A stretch of DNA of 64,000 nucleotides from Pseudomonas marginalis (GTDB lineage: Bacteria; Pseudomonadota; Gammaproteobacteria; Pseudomonadales; Pseudomonadaceae): contig NZ_JALJWV010000001.1 of NCBI RefSeq assembly GCF_024169655.1, positions 687,001 to 751,000 of the forward strand. The letters run 5' to 3'. Positions 51,539 to 62,615 of the stretch are shown here, one piece after another. A program made the position numbers and the translations under genes. Within the stretch, counting starts at the first letter, position 1. Every line of letters starts with the position of its first letter. The notes below the pieces were generated by a model, which worked only from the letters and a program-made list of their open reading frames with translations, had not been told where the DNA came from and searched no databases.

Positions 51539-52951
51539 GTGAAACGATCGAGTCTTGCGCTGGCTGCCGTGGCGCCGCACATCGAAGTCTTCAACCCCTT
51601 TGACGGGACTGTTATCGGGACCGTCGCGGATGTCTGTGCATCGCAGGTGCCGCAGTTGCTGGTGCGGGGTCGCAGCGGTGCGCAAGCCTGCGCCGAACTG
51701 CCGCGTCATCGTCGGGCACGCATTCTCGAACAGGCCGCCTTGCACATCGAACGCGATGCCCCGGCATTTGCCCGGCTGATTGTCGAAGAAGCCGGCAAGC
51801 CCCTTAAACAGGCGGAAAAAGAGGTCAAGCGCTGCGTCAACACCCTCAAGCTTTCTGCCGAAGAGGCCAGGCGCAATGCCGGGGAAGTGGTGCCGTTCGA
51901 TGCCTATGAGGGCTCCGAGTCGCGCCAGGGCTGGTTCTCCCGCGAGCCGCTGGGCCTGATCGTGGCGATCACCCCGTACAACGATCCATTGAATCTGGTG
52001 GCGCACAAGCTCGGTCCGGCCATTGCCGGCGGCAACGCGGTGATTCTCAAACCGTCTGAGCTGGCGCCGTTGTCGGCGATCAAATTGGTCTCGTATCTGG
52101 TTGAGGCCGGGTTGCCCGAGTCGGTGGTCACTGTCGCCACCGGCGGCGCGGAACTGGGCAAGGCCTTGGTCGCCTGCCGTGAGGTGCGGATGATTTCCTT
52201 TACTGGCGGCTTCGTCACCGGCGAGCAAATTGCCCGCACGGCCGGCCTGAAGAAGCTCGCCATGGACTTGGGCGGCAATGCGCCGGTGATCGTCATGGCG
52301 GACTGCAACCTTGCGGCCGCCGTCGACAGTTGCCTGTCCGGGGCCTTCTGGGCGGCGGGACAGAACTGCATCGGCACTCAGCGCCTGCTGATCCAGGCCT
52401 CGATCTACGAGCTGTTCCGCGAGCACTTCGTCAGCCTGGCGCAGAAACTGGTGACCGGCGACCCATGGCTTGCCAGCACCGACATCGGCCCGATGATTAC
52501 CCCCCAAGCGGCGCAGAACGCCGAGCAGGTGGTAAACGAAGCGTTGAAGGACGGTGCCCGGTTACTTTGCGGCCACCGGCGCCAGGGTTCGTGCTACGCC
52601 GCGACCGTGCTGGAAAACGTCGATCATGCCAGCCGCCTGTGGCGCAACGAAGTGTTTGCCCCAGTGGTGGTGTTGCAGCCTTTCGAAACCTTCGACGAGG
52701 CCATCTCGTTGGCCAATGAACCCGAATACAGCCTGCACGCGGGGATCTTCACCAATGATCTGGCGACGGCGATGAGTGCGGCGCGGCGGATCGAGGCGGG
52801 TGGCGTGATGATCAACGACTCGTCCGACTATCGTTTCGATGCGATGCCGTTTGGCGGCTCCAAGTACGGCAGCCTCGGCCGGGAAGGGGTGCGCTTTGCC
52901 TATGAGGAAATGACCCAGCCCAAAGTGGTGTGTCTGAACACCCTGGGTTAA
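51539..52951 (+). CDS. NAD(P)-dependent aldehyde dehydrogenase, probably for aspartate semialdehyde
   Basis: This 470-residue ALDH-superfamily enzyme starts at the GTG at 51539 with GGAG seven bases upstream; the longer frame into the dehydrogenase is not used. It has the cofactor segments [31 protein letters not shown] and [12 protein letters not shown], the nucleophile Cys in [11 protein letters not shown], and [10 protein letters not shown]. At the usual general-base position the motif reads MDLGGN, with Asp instead of the common Glu. Coupled to homoserine dehydrogenase, oxidation of aspartate semialdehyde to aspartate is the simplest role; phosphonoacetaldehyde-type relatives are an alternative. 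Confidence 0.85.
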   Translation: MKRSSLALAAVAPHIEVFNPFDGTVIGTVADVCASQVPQLLVRGRSGAQACAELPRHRRARILEQAALHIERDAPAFARLIVEEAGKPLKQAEKEVKRCVNTLKLSAEEARRNAGEVVPFDAYEGSESRQGWFSREPLGLIVAITPYNDPLNLVAHKLGPAIAGGNAVILKPSELAPLSAIKLVSYLVEAGLPESVVTVATGGAELGKALVACREVRMISFTGGFVTGEQIARTAGLKKLAMDLGGNAPVIVMADCNLAAAVDSCLSGAFWAAGQNCIGTQRLLIQASIYELFREHFVSLAQKLVTGDPWLASTDIGPMITPQAAQNAEQVVNEALKDGARLLCGHRRQGSCYAATVLENVDHASRLWRNEVFAPVVVLQPFETFDEAISLANEPEYSLHAGIFTNDLATAMSAARRIEAGGVMINDSSDYRFDAMPFGGSKYGSLGREGVRFAYEEMTQPKVVCLNTLG

Positions 52952-53122
52952 GCGATTCAAGGCAAATAAAACCAGGTCGTTTGGCATTGGGAAGGTCTGG
53001 TCACCCGCCCAATGCTCTTTTCTAGCATCAGCCGTGCATTATCTGCCGCGTCGCACAGGCACCTCCCGGTGGTTCTTGTTATCCTGACCGGCCTCTTTCA
53101 TGGACGAATACCGAGACAAGCC

Positions 53123-53566
53123 ATGGCTAACCTCACCCCGTCACGCCTCGGGACGATGCTTCAGGGGCTGCTCTTTGCCCTGATTGGTATCGTCTTGTTG
53201 GGCATTGCCGTCAATCTCACGCTTGAACGACGCGAATTCCTCGCCCACGCACAGACCGCCGATGGCATCGTCAGCCGCTTGAATGCCGGTGGTTCGCATC
53301 CCGAGATCGCCTTCACCACCCGCAGTGGTGAAAAGATTTCCTACCCCCAGGGCGGCTTTATTTTTGGCTATCAGCAGGGTCAGCCGGTGCGGGTGTATTA
53401 CCTGCCCGAGCAGCCGGCCAGTAGCGCCGTGGTCGATACCCCTGCCGCACTGTGGGCCACTCCCGGGTTACTCGGTTGTATGGGGCTGTTGTTCACCCTT
53501 GCCGGCCTGTTAAGGGGCATCGGTCAGCGCGGTCGCGGCGCAGTTCATTCACATAAAGGACTTTGA
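53123..53566 (+). CDS. DUF3592-like membrane protein
   Basis: This 147-residue protein starts at the ATG at 53123 (MANLTPSRLGTMLQGLLFALIG). Two membrane helices (about 12-28 and 112-130) flank an extracytoplasmic beta-rich domain (TADGIVSRLNAGGSHPEIAFTTRSGEKISYPQG...VRVYYLPEQP), the layout of DUF3592 proteins. Function unknown. It ends 3 bp before the next gene, so the two form a pair. Confidence 0.7.
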   Translation: MANLTPSRLGTMLQGLLFALIGIVLLGIAVNLTLERREFLAHAQTADGIVSRLNAGGSHPEIAFTTRSGEKISYPQGGFIFGYQQGQPVRVYYLPEQPASSAVVDTPAALWATPGLLGCMGLLFTLAGLLRGIGQRGRGAVHSHKGL

Positions 53567-53569
53567 ACG

Positions 53570-54157
53570 ATGAGCTACAACATCCCGATCCCGCTCAATG
53601 CCAGTCGCTGGCAGTATCAGACCGCCAGCGGTGGCGGTCTGACCATCGCCCTGGTGGCGGGCAGTGGCGGTTCGATCATCCTGCGTTCGCCCCAGGGCGA
53701 GAACGTCAGCTACCGCTACGGCGGCGTCGGGGTGGGGCTCGGATTTGGCGCGCGCCTGCCGCGTTTCGGCAAGATCAATATTCAAGTCAAGGGTAAGAGC
53801 GTAGGGGCAGCCGGTGCGGCGGAGGCTTTTCCTAGCACTGGCATGGTGTTTGTCAGCGACGCCCTGGTCGGCCGTGACCTGACCAGTGACGACATCACCG
53901 GGCCTTGCCTGTATACCGAAGTGGGGGCGGGGCTGGTGGTCGGCGGTTCGGCCATGGCGCTTTTGTTCGGGCTTGATCCCAAGCTGCTGGCGTTGGCGGC
54001 GGTTCTAAGCGCCAACCCGGCGACCTCGCTCATTGCCTCCGCCACGGTCAACCGGCAGTTGCTGCAGTCGGCCAAGGGCGCGGTGGTCATGGCCGGCATG
54101 AACGCTGGCGTGCAGGCCGGTGGTGGCGCCGTGATCAGCATGGGCTATCTGTTCTAG
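53570..54157 (+). CDS. Unknown glycine-rich protein paired with a DUF3592-like gene
   Basis: This 195-residue protein begins with a polar beta-rich half (MSYNIPIPLNASRWQYQTASGGGLTIALVAGSGGSIILRSPQGENVSYRYGG) and ends with Ala/Gly-rich segments that may be weakly membrane-active (ALLFGLDPKLLALAAVLSANPATSLIASA, GAVVMAGMNAGVQAGGGAVIS). The glycine-zipper-like C-terminus is reminiscent of pore-forming or phage-tail-like modules, but no family is recognised. It is 3 bp behind the DUF3592-like gene. Confidence 0.6.
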   Translation: MSYNIPIPLNASRWQYQTASGGGLTIALVAGSGGSIILRSPQGENVSYRYGGVGVGLGFGARLPRFGKINIQVKGKSVGAAGAAEAFPSTGMVFVSDALVGRDLTSDDITGPCLYTEVGAGLVVGGSAMALLFGLDPKLLALAAVLSANPATSLIASATVNRQLLQSAKGAVVMAGMNAGVQAGGGAVISMGYLF

Positions 54158-54186
54158 TCGTGCAGAGCGGGTCGATATAGCGCCCA

Positions 54187-54218
54187 CAAAAAAGCCGCGA
54201 ATAAACGCGGCTTCTTTG
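54187..54218. terminator. Bidirectional terminator between the 53570 gene and ychF
   Basis: AAAAAAGCCGCG/CGCGGCTTCTTT stem with A- and T-rich ends on both sides; serves the convergent genes. Confidence 0.85.
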
Positions 54219-54231
54219 ATTCCGACAACGC

Positions 54232-55332
54232 TTACACGTTGAAGCGGAAGTGCATCACATCGCCATCTTTGACGATATATTCCTTACCTTCCAGGCGCCA
54301 TTTACCGGCCTCTTTCGCACCGGCTTCACCCTTGTACTGGATGAAGTCGTTGTAGGCGATCACTTCGGCGCGGATAAAGCCTTTTTCGAAGTCGGTGTGG
54401 ATCACGCCGGCAGCCTGTGGCGCGGTGGCGCCGACCTTGACGGTCCAGGCGCGGACTTCTTCGACACCGGCGGTGAAGTAGGTCTGCAGGCTGAGCATTT
54501 CGTAACCGGCGCGGATCACGCGATTCAGGCCAGGCTCTTCCAGGCCCAGGGCCTCGAGGAACATGTCCTTTTCTTCGCCGTCATCGAGCTCGGCGATTTC
54601 CGCTTCGATCTTGTTGCACACCGGAACCACGATCGCGCCTTCTTCGTCGGCGATGGCCTTGACCACGTCGAGCAGCGGGTTGTTCTCGAAGCCGTCTTCG
54701 GCGACGTTGGCGATGTACATCACCGGCTTGGTGGTCAGCAGGTGGAAGCCCTTGACCGCGGCCTTCTCGTCAGCGCTCATGGTCTTCATCAGGCTGCGTG
54801 CCGGCTTGCCCACGGTGAAGTGAGCGATCAGTTGCTCCAGCAGGCCTTTCTGGACCACGGCGTCCTTGTCACCACCCTTGGCGTTACGCGCAACTTTCTG
54901 CAGTTGCTTCTCGCAGCTGTCGAGGTCGGCGAAGATCAGTTCCAGGTCGATGATCTCGATGTCGCGTTTCGGGTCGACGCTGTTGGAGACGTGAATCACG
55001 TTCTCGTCTTCAAAGCAGCGGACCACGTGGGCGATGGCATCGGTTTCGCGGATGTTGGCCAGGAACTTGTTACCCAGGCCTTCACCTTTCGACGCACCGG
55101 CCACCAGGCCGGCGATGTCGACGAACTCCATGGTGGTCGGCAGGATGCGCTTGGGGTTGACGATCAGCGCCAGTGCATCCAGGCGCGTGTCCGGCATCGG
55201 CACGATACCCGTGTTGGGTTCGATGGTGCAGAAGGGGAAGTTCTCCGCCGCAATACCGGACTTGGTCAGCGCGTTGAACAGGGTGGATTTGCCGACGTTG
55301 GGCAGGCCGACGATGCCGCAATTGAATCCCAT
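54232..55332 (-). CDS. ychF: Redox-regulated ATPase YchF (OLA1 family)
   Basis: This 366-residue P-loop NTPase has G1 [15 protein letters not shown] near the start, the G3-like segment [19 protein letters not shown], a coiled-coil insertion and a C-terminal TGS domain ([41 protein letters not shown]). It associates with ribosomes and influences the oxidative stress response. It lies downstream of pth, the usual order in gammaproteobacteria. Confidence 0.96.
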   Translation of the reverse strand: MGFNCGIVGLPNVGKSTLFNALTKSGIAAENFPFCTIEPNTGIVPMPDTRLDALALIVNPKRILPTTMEFVDIAGLVAGASKGEGLGNKFLANIRETDAIAHVVRCFEDENVIHVSNSVDPKRDIEIIDLELIFADLDSCEKQLQKVARNAKGGDKDAVVQKGLLEQLIAHFTVGKPARSLMKTMSADEKAAVKGFHLLTTKPVMYIANVAEDGFENNPLLDVVKAIADEEGAIVVPVCNKIEAEIAELDDGEEKDMFLEALGLEEPGLNRVIRAGYEMLSLQTYFTAGVEEVRAWTVKVGATAPQAAGVIHTDFEKGFIRAEVIAYNDFIQYKGEAGAKEAGKWRLEGKEYIVKDGDVMHFRFNV

Positions 55333-55354
55333 GGTGTTTCCCCTCGGAAAAGAG

Positions 55355-55939
55355 TCAGGCCTTCTGGCTGTGCAGGTTTTTCATCGCACGGTTCCATTCC
55401 CCGGCGAGGATATCCGGCAGCACGCCGAGGGCAAAGTCGATGCAGGCATCGAGTTTTTCCTGTTCGGCGCGTGGCGCACGACCCAGGACGAAATTTGAAA
55501 CCATACTGGCAACGCCTGGGTGGCCAATGCCGAGCCGCAGACGGTAAAAGGTATTCTGATTGCCCAACTGCGCGATGATGTCGCGCAGGCCATTGTGCCC
55601 GCCATGCCCGCCGCCTTGCTTGAGCTTGGCAACGCCGGGTGGCAGGTCCAGTTCGTCATGGGCCACCAGGATTTCTTCGGGTTTGATCCGGAAGAACCCC
55701 GCAAGCGCCGCGACAGCCTGGCCGCTGCGGTTCATGTAGGTGGTGGGAATCAACAGACGAACATCCTGACCCTGATGCGAAAAGCGTCCGGTCAGGCCAA
55801 AATACTTGCGATCGGCCACCAGGTTTACACCTTGGGCGTGGGCGATGCGCTCAACAAAAAGGGCCCCCGCGTTATGCCGGGTCTGTTCGTATTCGGCGCC
55901 TGGATTTCCCAGGCCAACGATCAGTTTAATGGCAGTCAC
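55355..55939 (-). CDS. pth: Peptidyl-tRNA hydrolase
   Basis: This 194-residue enzyme releases peptides from prematurely dissociated peptidyl-tRNA. It has the family start [19 protein letters not shown] with the catalytic His, [10 protein letters not shown], and [30 protein letters not shown] with the catalytic Asp. It lies between rplY and ychF and is probably co-transcribed with them. Confidence 0.96.
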   Translation of the reverse strand: MTAIKLIVGLGNPGAEYEQTRHNAGALFVERIAHAQGVNLVADRKYFGLTGRFSHQGQDVRLLIPTTYMNRSGQAVAALAGFFRIKPEEILVAHDELDLPPGVAKLKQGGGHGGHNGLRDIIAQLGNQNTFYRLRLGIGHPGVASMVSNFVLGRAPRAEQEKLDACIDFALGVLPDILAGEWNRAMKNLHSQKA

Positions 55940-56105
55940 GACAGGGGCCCTTCCTTTGGAGTTGTGGATAACATTGCCGACCTGAGTGCGGCGAAAGTGG
56001 ACGACAAGAGATCATTTACCCAAGAGTAAACGCCGCGTTATCGCCCGCTTTCTCGCTACGTTTCGGTCCGCGATGTTTCCTCAAGCTCCGGCAATACAGA
56101 GTGAA

Positions 56106-56705
56106 TTACTCTGCAGCGCCTTCTTCAGCTTCTGGAGCAACGCGTGGAGCGTGAACGTTGGCAACCGCTTTGTCATCACCGTGAACCAGTGCGACAAACT
56201 CAACGCCTTTAGGGGCTTTGAGGTCGGACAGGTGGATGATTTCGCCGATTTCCATGGCCGACAGGTCGACTTCGATGAACTCAGGCAGGTCTTTCGGCAG
56301 GCAGGTCACTTCGATCTCGGCAACAACGTGCGAAACTTCGCCGCCTTTCTTGATCGGAGCTTCTTCACCAACAAAGTGCACAGGCACGATGGCGGTCAGT
56401 TTCTGGCCGGCAACGACGCGAACGAAGTCAGCGTGCAGCACGTGGCCTTTAGCTGGGTGACGTTGCAGCGCCTTGATGATGACGTTCTGCTTGGTGCCGC
56501 CGATGTTCAGCGAGATGATGTGGCTGTAGGCCGCATCGTTTTCCAGCAGTTTGGCAACTTCTTTAGCCAGCATGCTGATGGATTCAGGGGCTTTTTCGCC
56601 ACCGTAAACTACAGCTGGAACCAGGCTTGCGAGACGACGCAGGCGGCGGCTCGCACCTTTCCCCAGGTCGGAACGCACTTCAGCATTCAGAATAAATTCG
56701 TTCAT
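56106..56705 (-). CDS. rplY: 50S ribosomal protein L25 (long CTC form)
   Basis: This 199-residue protein starts at the ATG at 56705 ([25 protein letters not shown]). The N-terminal L25 domain binds 5S rRNA; the C-terminal extension ([52 protein letters not shown]) is the CTC domain typical of pseudomonads. It lies between prs and pth. Confidence 0.96.
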   Translation of the reverse strand: MNEFILNAEVRSDLGKGASRRLRRLASLVPAVVYGGEKAPESISMLAKEVAKLLENDAAYSHIISLNIGGTKQNVIIKALQRHPAKGHVLHADFVRVVAGQKLTAIVPVHFVGEEAPIKKGGEVSHVVAEIEVTCLPKDLPEFIEVDLSAMEIGEIIHLSDLKAPKGVEFVALVHGDDKAVANVHAPRVAPEAEEGAAE

Positions 56706-56770
56706 GTTGTATCTCCAAAATAACCACATTCGCCCCAGCGTTTGCGACCAGCGCTAAAGGCGATATGGGC

Positions 56771-56810
56771 AAAAAAGCCCCGCCCCAACAATATGCTGGG
56801 GCGGGGCGCT
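56771..56810 (-). terminator. Terminator behind prs
   Basis: GCCCCGCCCCA/TGGGGCGGGGC stem followed on the minus strand by a run of six U; 34 bp beyond the prs stop. Confidence 0.88.
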
Positions 56811-56843
56811 TTTCGTCAGTGAGGTGATCCGTTGGTTTGACCC

Positions 56844-57785
56844 TTAACGGAACATCGCGCTGATCGATTCTTCGTTACTGATGCGGCGAACCGCTTCGGC
56901 AACTACCGGTGCGATATCCAGTTGACGGATACGCGAACAGGCTTGAGCTGCAGCGGACAACGGGATGGTGTTGGTCACCACCAGTTCGTCCAGCATTGAG
57001 TTCTCGATGTTCTCGATCGCTCGGCCCGACAGCACAGGGTGTGTGCAGTAGGCGAAGACTTTTGCCGCACCGTGCTCTTTCAAGGCTTTAGCCGCGTGGC
57101 ACAGGGTGCCGGCGGTGTCGACCATGTCATCAACCAGAATACAGGTACGCCCTTCGACATCACCGATGATATGCATCACTTCAGAGTGATTGGCTTTCTC
57201 GCGGCGTTTGTCGATGATCCCGAGATCAACGCCCAGGGATTTGGCAACAGCCCGTGCACGCACGACGCCACCAATGTCCGGGGACACGATCATCAGGTTT
57301 TCAAAGCGCTGGTCTTCGATGTCATCCACCAATACGGGGGAGCCGTAGATGTTATCTACCGGAATATCGAAGAACCCCTGGATTTGGTCAGCGTGCAGGT
57401 CAACCGTGAGAACACGGTCGATGCCTACCACGGTGAGCATGTCAGCCACGACTTTCGCGCTGATAGCTACACGTGCGGAACGCGGACGGCGATCCTGACG
57501 GGCATAACCAAAGTAAGGGATTACAGCTGTGATTCGAGTCGCTGAGGAGCGGCGGAAGGCATCAGCCATCACGACGAGTTCCATCAGGTTATCGTTGGTC
57601 GGAGCGCAGGTCGGCTGAATAATGAAGACGTCTTTACCGCGAACGTTTTCATTGATCTCGGCGGTAATTTCGCCGTCGGAAAATTTCCCGACAGAGATGT
57701 CACCGAGAGGGATATGCAGCTGACGAACGACACGTCGAGCCAGATCGGGGTTGGCGTTCCCCGTAAAGACCATCATCTTGGACAC
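56844..57785 (-). CDS. prs: Ribose-phosphate pyrophosphokinase
   Basis: This 313-residue enzyme makes PRPP from ribose 5-phosphate and ATP for nucleotide, His and Trp synthesis. It shows the family start [16 protein letters not shown], the flexible-loop residues [10 protein letters not shown] and the PRPP-binding loop [11 protein letters not shown]. It lies just downstream of tRNA-Gln, in the ispE-tRNA-prs order common in Pseudomonas. Confidence 0.97.
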   Translation of the reverse strand: MSKMMVFTGNANPDLARRVVRQLHIPLGDISVGKFSDGEITAEINENVRGKDVFIIQPTCAPTNDNLMELVVMADAFRRSSATRITAVIPYFGYARQDRRPRSARVAISAKVVADMLTVVGIDRVLTVDLHADQIQGFFDIPVDNIYGSPVLVDDIEDQRFENLMIVSPDIGGVVRARAVAKSLGVDLGIIDKRREKANHSEVMHIIGDVEGRTCILVDDMVDTAGTLCHAAKALKEHGAAKVFAYCTHPVLSGRAIENIENSMLDELVVTNTIPLSAAAQACSRIRQLDIAPVVAEAVRRISNEESISAMFR

Positions 57786-57831
57786 GCGCAGTACCTAGAG
57801 GCTGAGGGTAACCTGGATGAGTAAAGGAAAA

Positions 57832-57906
57832 TGGCAGGGGCGGCTGGATTCGAACCAACGCATGGCAGGATCAAAACCTGCTGCCTTACCGCTTGGCGAC
57901 GCCCCT
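57832..57906 (-). tRNA. tRNA-Gln (TTG)
   Basis: This 75 nt cloverleaf on the minus strand has the acceptor AGGGGCG/CGCCCCT, anticodon loop TTTTGAT with anticodon TTG, T-loop GTTCGAATC and encoded CCA. It sits between ispE and prs. Confidence 0.94.
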
Positions 57907-57943
57907 GTATCTGTTGCAACGAGTACCCAGTACTCGGTTCCTT

Positions 57944-58795
57944 TTAGAGCAGACTTTGCAGCTTGCGATGCAACATCGAAACGTTGCTTCCCTTTGCTAC
58001 AAACCCTGTAAGGGTCTCTGTAAGAAGGGCCGAGACTTTATCAGCTTCAGCTTTGTTTGGGAAGCCCCCAAACACACAACTTCCAGTGCCGGTTAATTTT
58101 GCTTCGGTAAATTTACCTAACAAATTCAAAGCGTTACGTACTTCTGGGTAACGCCTTGCTACAACCGGTAAGCAGTCATTTCGACTGTTTCCCTTGGGAA
58201 CGGGGCGCACTTTAATGGGAGGAGAGTTACGTGTCAACAGTGGATCTGAAAAAATTTCTGCTGTACTTACAGATACTTGCGGGACAAGCACGACATACCA
58301 CGGCTCTTCCGGGTATTCAGGGGTGAGTTTTTCCCCCACACCCTCGGCAAAAGCAGCGTGTCCGCGCACGAAAACCGGGACGTCGGCACCCAGGGTCAGG
58401 CCCAGCGTGGCCAGGCGATCGAGGTCCCAGCCGAGCTTCCACAAGTGGTTCAGACCCAGCAGTGTGGTCGCGGCATTCGAGCTGCCGCCACCGATGCCGC
58501 CGCCCATGGGCAGGACTTTATCGATCCAGATGTCGATGCCGAGCGTGCAGCCGGATTGTGCCTGAAGTTTTTTCGCGGCCTTCACGATCAGGTTGCTGTC
58601 GTGGGGCACGCCTTCGAGTTCGGTGTGCAGTCGGATCACGCCATCGTCGCGTATGGCGAACGTCAGTTCATCGCCGTAGTCGAGAAATTGAAACAGCGTC
58701 TGCAACTCGTGGTAGCCGTCTTCACGGCGACCCAGAATGTGCAGCATCAGATTGAGTTTGGCCGGGGAGGGCAGGGTCAGTTTCTCTACGCTCAC
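57944..58795 (-). CDS. ispE: 4-diphosphocytidyl-2-C-methyl-D-erythritol kinase
   Basis: This 283-residue GHMP kinase of the MEP isoprenoid pathway phosphorylates CDP-methylerythritol. It has the substrate start [24 protein letters not shown] with the catalytic Lys/His region and the ATP loop [15 protein letters not shown]. It starts immediately downstream of lolB (1 bp gap) and is followed by tRNA-Gln. Confidence 0.96.
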   Translation of the reverse strand: MSVEKLTLPSPAKLNLMLHILGRREDGYHELQTLFQFLDYGDELTFAIRDDGVIRLHTELEGVPHDSNLIVKAAKKLQAQSGCTLGIDIWIDKVLPMGGGIGGGSSNAATTLLGLNHLWKLGWDLDRLATLGLTLGADVPVFVRGHAAFAEGVGEKLTPEYPEEPWYVVLVPQVSVSTAEIFSDPLLTRNSPPIKVRPVPKGNSRNDCLPVVARRYPEVRNALNLLGKFTEAKLTGTGSCVFGGFPNKAEADKVSALLTETLTGFVAKGSNVSMLHRKLQSLL

Positions 58796-58796
58796 G

Positions 58797-59414
58797 TTAT
58801 TGCCCCAGCTTGCGCGGTTGCCAGTCCTTGATCACCAGCGTGACGTCAAGGTCGGTGCCGTGCAGTTTGATCCGCTCAGGCAGCCAATAACCGCTCTGTT
58901 GCACGTAGCTCAGGTATTCGACCTTCCAGCCGTCCTGTTCCAGGGACGCCAGGCGGCTATCGCCATTGAGGCTCAGGCGGCTTTTGCTGTCAGGTGCGGG
59001 CAAACCGCGTACCCACCAGACCAGGTGCGACACCGGCAACTTCCAGCCGATCTGTTCTTCCAGCAGCGCCTCCGGGGAGGCGGCTTCGTAGCGACCCTGG
59101 TTGGCCACTTCGAGGCTGACTTGCCCCGGTCGGCCGGTCAGGCGGGCGGCGCCTCGACCCAGCGGGCCGGACAGGCGGATATCGTAGTAATCCTGGCGTT
59201 GCAGCCAGAACAAGGTGCCGCTGCCGGAATCTTTCGGCGCGCGTACCCCGACTTTGCCTTCGATCTGCCAGCCATCAATGCTGCTGAGCTGTGCCTTGTG
59301 CTGTTTCCATTGCGCCGGGCTGCCCTGGCCTTCAACGGATTCGCGGGCGCCAAAGCCCGCACAACCGGCGAGCAAGGCGATGAAGCTGAAAACAATAAAG
59401 TGGCGCAAGAACAT
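58797..59414 (-). CDS. lolB: Outer-membrane lipoprotein insertion receptor LolB
   Basis: This 205-residue lipoprotein has lipobox LAGC (15-18) and a barrel fold that accepts lipoproteins from Lol[39 protein letters not shown] is the best conserved part. It lies 4 bp behind the TPR gene and directly before ispE, the normal Pseudomonas order. Confidence 0.93.
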   Translation of the reverse strand: MFLRHFIVFSFIALLAGCAGFGARESVEGQGSPAQWKQHKAQLSSIDGWQIEGKVGVRAPKDSGSGTLFWLQRQDYYDIRLSGPLGRGAARLTGRPGQVSLEVANQGRYEAASPEALLEEQIGWKLPVSHLVWWVRGLPAPDSKSRLSLNGDSRLASLEQDGWKVEYLSYVQQSGYWLPERIKLHGTDLDVTLVIKDWQPRKLGQ

Positions 59415-59418
59415 AAAC

Positions 59419-61143
59419 TTAAAGGGTCTCGGAACCGGTCAGGCGCTTGATGGTGCTGCGCAGGATGGGGCTTTCGGGTTGTTCCTTGAGGAACTTTTCC
59501 CAGATTTGTCGGGCTTCGCGCTGTTTGCCGTTGGCCCAGAGCACTTCGCCCAGGTGTGCAGCGACTTCCTGGTCGGGGAAGCGCTCCAGCGCCATGCGCA
59601 GCAGGCGCTCAGCCTCGTCCAGGTTGCCCAGGCGGTAATTCACCCAGCCCAGGCTGTCGAGTACGGCCGGGTCTTCCGGGTTGAGCGTGTGGGCCTGTTC
59701 GATCAGCACCTTGGCTTCGGCGTAACGCGTGGTGCGGTCGGACAAGGTGTAACCCAGGGCATTGAGCGCCATGGCGTTTTCCGGGTCGCGCTTGATGATC
59801 AGGCGCAGGTCTTTTTCCATCTGTGCCAGGTCATTGCGTTTTTCCGCCTGCATCGCGCGGGTGTAGAGCAGGTTCAGATCGTCGGGGTATTGCAGCAAGG
59901 CTTGTTGCAAGACTTTCCAGGCGCGCTCGCCCTGATTGTTGGCCGACAAGGTCTCGGCCTGGATCAGGTACAACTGGATCGCGTAGTCCGGCTCAGCCTC
60001 GCGGGCCGCGGCCAGGCGTTTTTCCGCCTCGTCGGTGCGCCCGTTGCTCATCAGGATGTCGGCCTGGCGCAACTGGGCGGGTAGGTAATCGTTGCCGGGA
60101 CCGACCTGGGCGTATTCGAGCAGGGCGGCCTGGGGGTCGTTGTTTTCTTCGGCGATGCGGCCGAGGTTCAGGTGCGCCGAGTCCACGTGGCTTTCGCGCT
60201 CGATCAGCTCTTCCAGGTAGCCCTTGGCCTCGTCCCAGGCCTTGGCTTCCAGGCACACCAGCGCCAGGGAGTAGCGCAATTCGTCATCGTCCGGGTATTG
60301 CTGGACCAGGTTGGCGAACTGCACTTTGGCGTCCTCCATGCGGTCCTGCTCCACCAACATACGCGCGTAAGTCAGGCGCAGACGCTTGTCGTCCGGGTAT
60401 TTCTTGATGCTTTTTTCCAGCAGCGGAATCGCTTCCTTGCCGCGATTGAGGTTCTGCAACAGGCGGGCGCGCAGCAGGATCGGCGCAATCTCGCCTTCTT
60501 CCGGCGGGTTCTGTTCGAGCAGCTTCAGCGCGGCTTCGGCTTCGTCGTCCTGTTGCAGCAGTAAGGCCTTGCCGAACACGAGCTGGCTGTTCTTCGGGTG
60601 TTTTTGCAGCAGGCGGTCGAAACTCTTCATCAGTCCGTTGCGCGTGTCCGGGTCGGTGTCGGCCGCCGACAGCGCAAGAAAGTCGAAATGCGTGTCGCCC
60701 TTGCCCTGCAGGACTTTCTCCATATAGGCCATGGAGTCGTCGTAGCGCCCGGAGCGCGCCAATTGAATGGCCGCCGCCCGTTGGGCTTCCAGATCGTCCG
60801 GCGCGTTTTTCGCCCAGATCAGCGAGGTGTCCAGCGCAGCCTGGTCGGCCCCCAGGTACTCGGCGATGCGAAACGCCCGCTCCGAGATGCCCGGATCTTG
60901 CGTATTGATGGCCTGGGTCACGTAATTATCCAGCGCAATATCGAAACGATTGCGCTGGCCGGCCAGTTCTGCGGTCAGCAGGCTGTACACCGTTTCTTCG
61001 CTGAACGAGGAGTAAACCTTGGGCTTTTCAGGGGCTGGGGTGCTCTCTTCCACCGGCGGTGTACCGTCCGGCGACACGGGGGCCATGGCCTGGCAGCCGT
61101 TGAGGAAGACAAAAGCAAGGAGCAACGCGGAGGATCTATTCAT
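59419..61143 (-). CDS. TPR-repeat lipoprotein
   Basis: This 574-residue protein has lipobox LNGC (14-17) and then about ten or more tetratricopeptide repeats from about residue 130 to the end (for example [47 protein letters not shown]). It is the conserved TPR protein found upstream of lolB in pseudomonads. It probably acts as a scaffold at the outer membrane; the specific partner is unknown. It is divergent from hemA. Confidence 0.9.
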   Translation of the reverse strand: MNRSSALLLAFVFLNGCQAMAPVSPDGTPPVEESTPAPEKPKVYSSFSEETVYSLLTAELAGQRNRFDIALDNYVTQAINTQDPGISERAFRIAEYLGADQAALDTSLIWAKNAPDDLEAQRAAAIQLARSGRYDDSMAYMEKVLQGKGDTHFDFLALSAADTDPDTRNGLMKSFDRLLQKHPKNSQLVFGKALLLQQDDEAEAALKLLEQNPPEEGEIAPILLRARLLQNLNRGKEAIPLLEKSIKKYPDDKRLRLTYARMLVEQDRMEDAKVQFANLVQQYPDDDELRYSLALVCLEAKAWDEAKGYLEELIERESHVDSAHLNLGRIAEENNDPQAALLEYAQVGPGNDYLPAQLRQADILMSNGRTDEAEKRLAAAREAEPDYAIQLYLIQAETLSANNQGERAWKVLQQALLQYPDDLNLLYTRAMQAEKRNDLAQMEKDLRLIIKRDPENAMALNALGYTLSDRTTRYAEAKVLIEQAHTLNPEDPAVLDSLGWVNYRLGNLDEAERLLRMALERFPDQEVAAHLGEVLWANGKQREARQIWEKFLKEQPESPILRSTIKRLTGSETL

Positions 61144-61325
61144 ATAGGAAGAGGACGACTAACCTGCGGTCGGATCATCATGACACAAGCCTTCGGCCAA
61201 ACATAACCGAGTCTCAATGGATGCCTTTATAGGCACAACGCATAGGGACAATAGACGACGGTGGTTGTTCTGAATCTATCGAAGTAGGACAATTGTCGGC
61301 TTTCCGACATCATCAGCGATATTGA

Positions 61326-62615
61326 ATGGCCTTCCTTGCACTCGGTATTAACCACAAAACTGCCTCCGTAGACGTGCGCGAGCGCGTGGCGTTTACGCCT
61401 GAGCAGTTGGTTGAGGCCTTGCAGCAGCTCTGCCGACTCACCGACAGCCGCGAAGCTGCGATCCTTTCGACCTGTAATCGCAGCGAGCTTTATATAGAGC
61501 AGGAGCATCTTTCAGCGGATGCCGTACTGCGCTGGCTGGCCGATTACCACCATTTGGACGTCAACGACCTGCGCGCGAGCGCCTATGTGCATGAGGACGA
61601 TGCGGCAGTTCGTCACATGATGCGTGTGGCGTCCGGTCTCGATTCGCTGGTATTGGGCGAGCCGCAGATCCTCGGCCAGATGAAGTCCGCCTACGCCGTG
61701 GCGCGTGAGGCGGGCACTGTGGGGCCGCTGCTGGGGCGCCTGTTCCAGGCCACGTTCAATTCCGCCAAGCAGGTGCGTACCGACACTGCCATCGGGGAAA
61801 ACCCGGTGTCCGTGGCATTTGCCGCCGTCAGCCTGGCCAAGCAGATTTTCAGCGACTTGCAGCGCAGCCAGGCCTTGCTGATCGGTGCCGGTGAGACCAT
61901 CACCCTGGTCGCCCGTCACCTGCACGACCTCGGCGTGAAGCGTATTGTCGTCGCCAACCGTACCCTGGAGCGTGCCAGCATCCTGGCCGAACAGTTCGGC
62001 GCCCACGCTGTGCTGTTGGCGGATATCCCGGCCGAACTGGTGCGCAGCGACATCGTCATCAGTTCTACCGCCAGCCAGTTGCCGATCCTGGGTAAGGGCG
62101 CGGTGGAAAGCGCGCTGAAGCTGCGCAAGCACAAGCCGATCTTCATGGTAGATATTGCCGTTCCGCGCGATATCGAGCCGGAAGTCGGCGAGTTGGACGA
62201 CGTTTACCTGTATAGCGTCGACGATCTGCACGAAGTGGTCGCCGAAAACCTCAAGAGTCGCCAGGGCGCGGCCCAGGCCGCCGAGGAAATGGTCAGCGTC
62301 GGCGCCGAAGATTTCATGGTGCGCCTGCGCGAACTGGCAGCGGTGGACGTGCTCAAGGCGTATCGTCAACAAGGCGAACGCCTGCGCGACGAGGAGTTGA
62401 GCAAGGCCCAGCGTTTGTTGGCCAATGGTGGCAACGCCGAAGACGTGCTGATGCAACTGGCCCGTGGCTTGACCAACAAATTGCTGCACGCCCCCAGCGT
62501 ACAACTGAAAAAACTCACTGCCGAAGGCCGCCTCGATGCGCTGGCCATGGCGCAGGAACTCTTTGCCCTCGGTGAGGGCGCGTCAGATAGCTCTTCGGAT
62601 AAAAAACCGCAATGA
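61326..62615 (+). CDS. hemA: Glutamyl-tRNA reductase
   Basis: This 429-residue enzyme catalyses the first step of the C5 route to tetrapyrroles, reducing glutamyl-tRNA to glutamate semialdehyde. It has [18 protein letters not shown], the catalytic cysteine in [11 protein letters not shown], the NADPH-binding [15 protein letters not shown] and a C-terminal dimerisation helix. It overlaps prfA by 4 bp, as usual in this group. Confidence 0.97.
   Translation: MAFLALGINHKTASVDVRERVAFTPEQLVEALQQLCRLTDSREAAILSTCNRSELYIEQEHLSADAVLRWLADYHHLDVNDLRASAYVHEDDAAVRHMMRVASGLDSLVLGEPQILGQMKSAYAVAREAGTVGPLLGRLFQATFNSAKQVRTDTAIGENPVSVAFAAVSLAKQIFSDLQRSQALLIGAGETITLVARHLHDLGVKRIVVANRTLERASILAEQFGAHAVLLADIPAELVRSDIVISSTASQLPILGKGAVESALKLRKHKPIFMVDIAVPRDIEPEVGELDDVYLYSVDDLHEVVAENLKSRQGAAQAAEEMVSVGAEDFMVRLRELAAVDVLKAYRQQGERLRDEELSKAQRLLANGGNAEDVLMQLARGLTNKLLHAPSVQLKKLTAEGRLDALAMAQELFALGEGASDSSSDKKPQ

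Noticed and set aside
54250-55578. 442-codon plus-strand frame opposite ychF
   Set aside because: Shadow of ychF; composition rich in Val/Asp/Gly/Phe without any motif.
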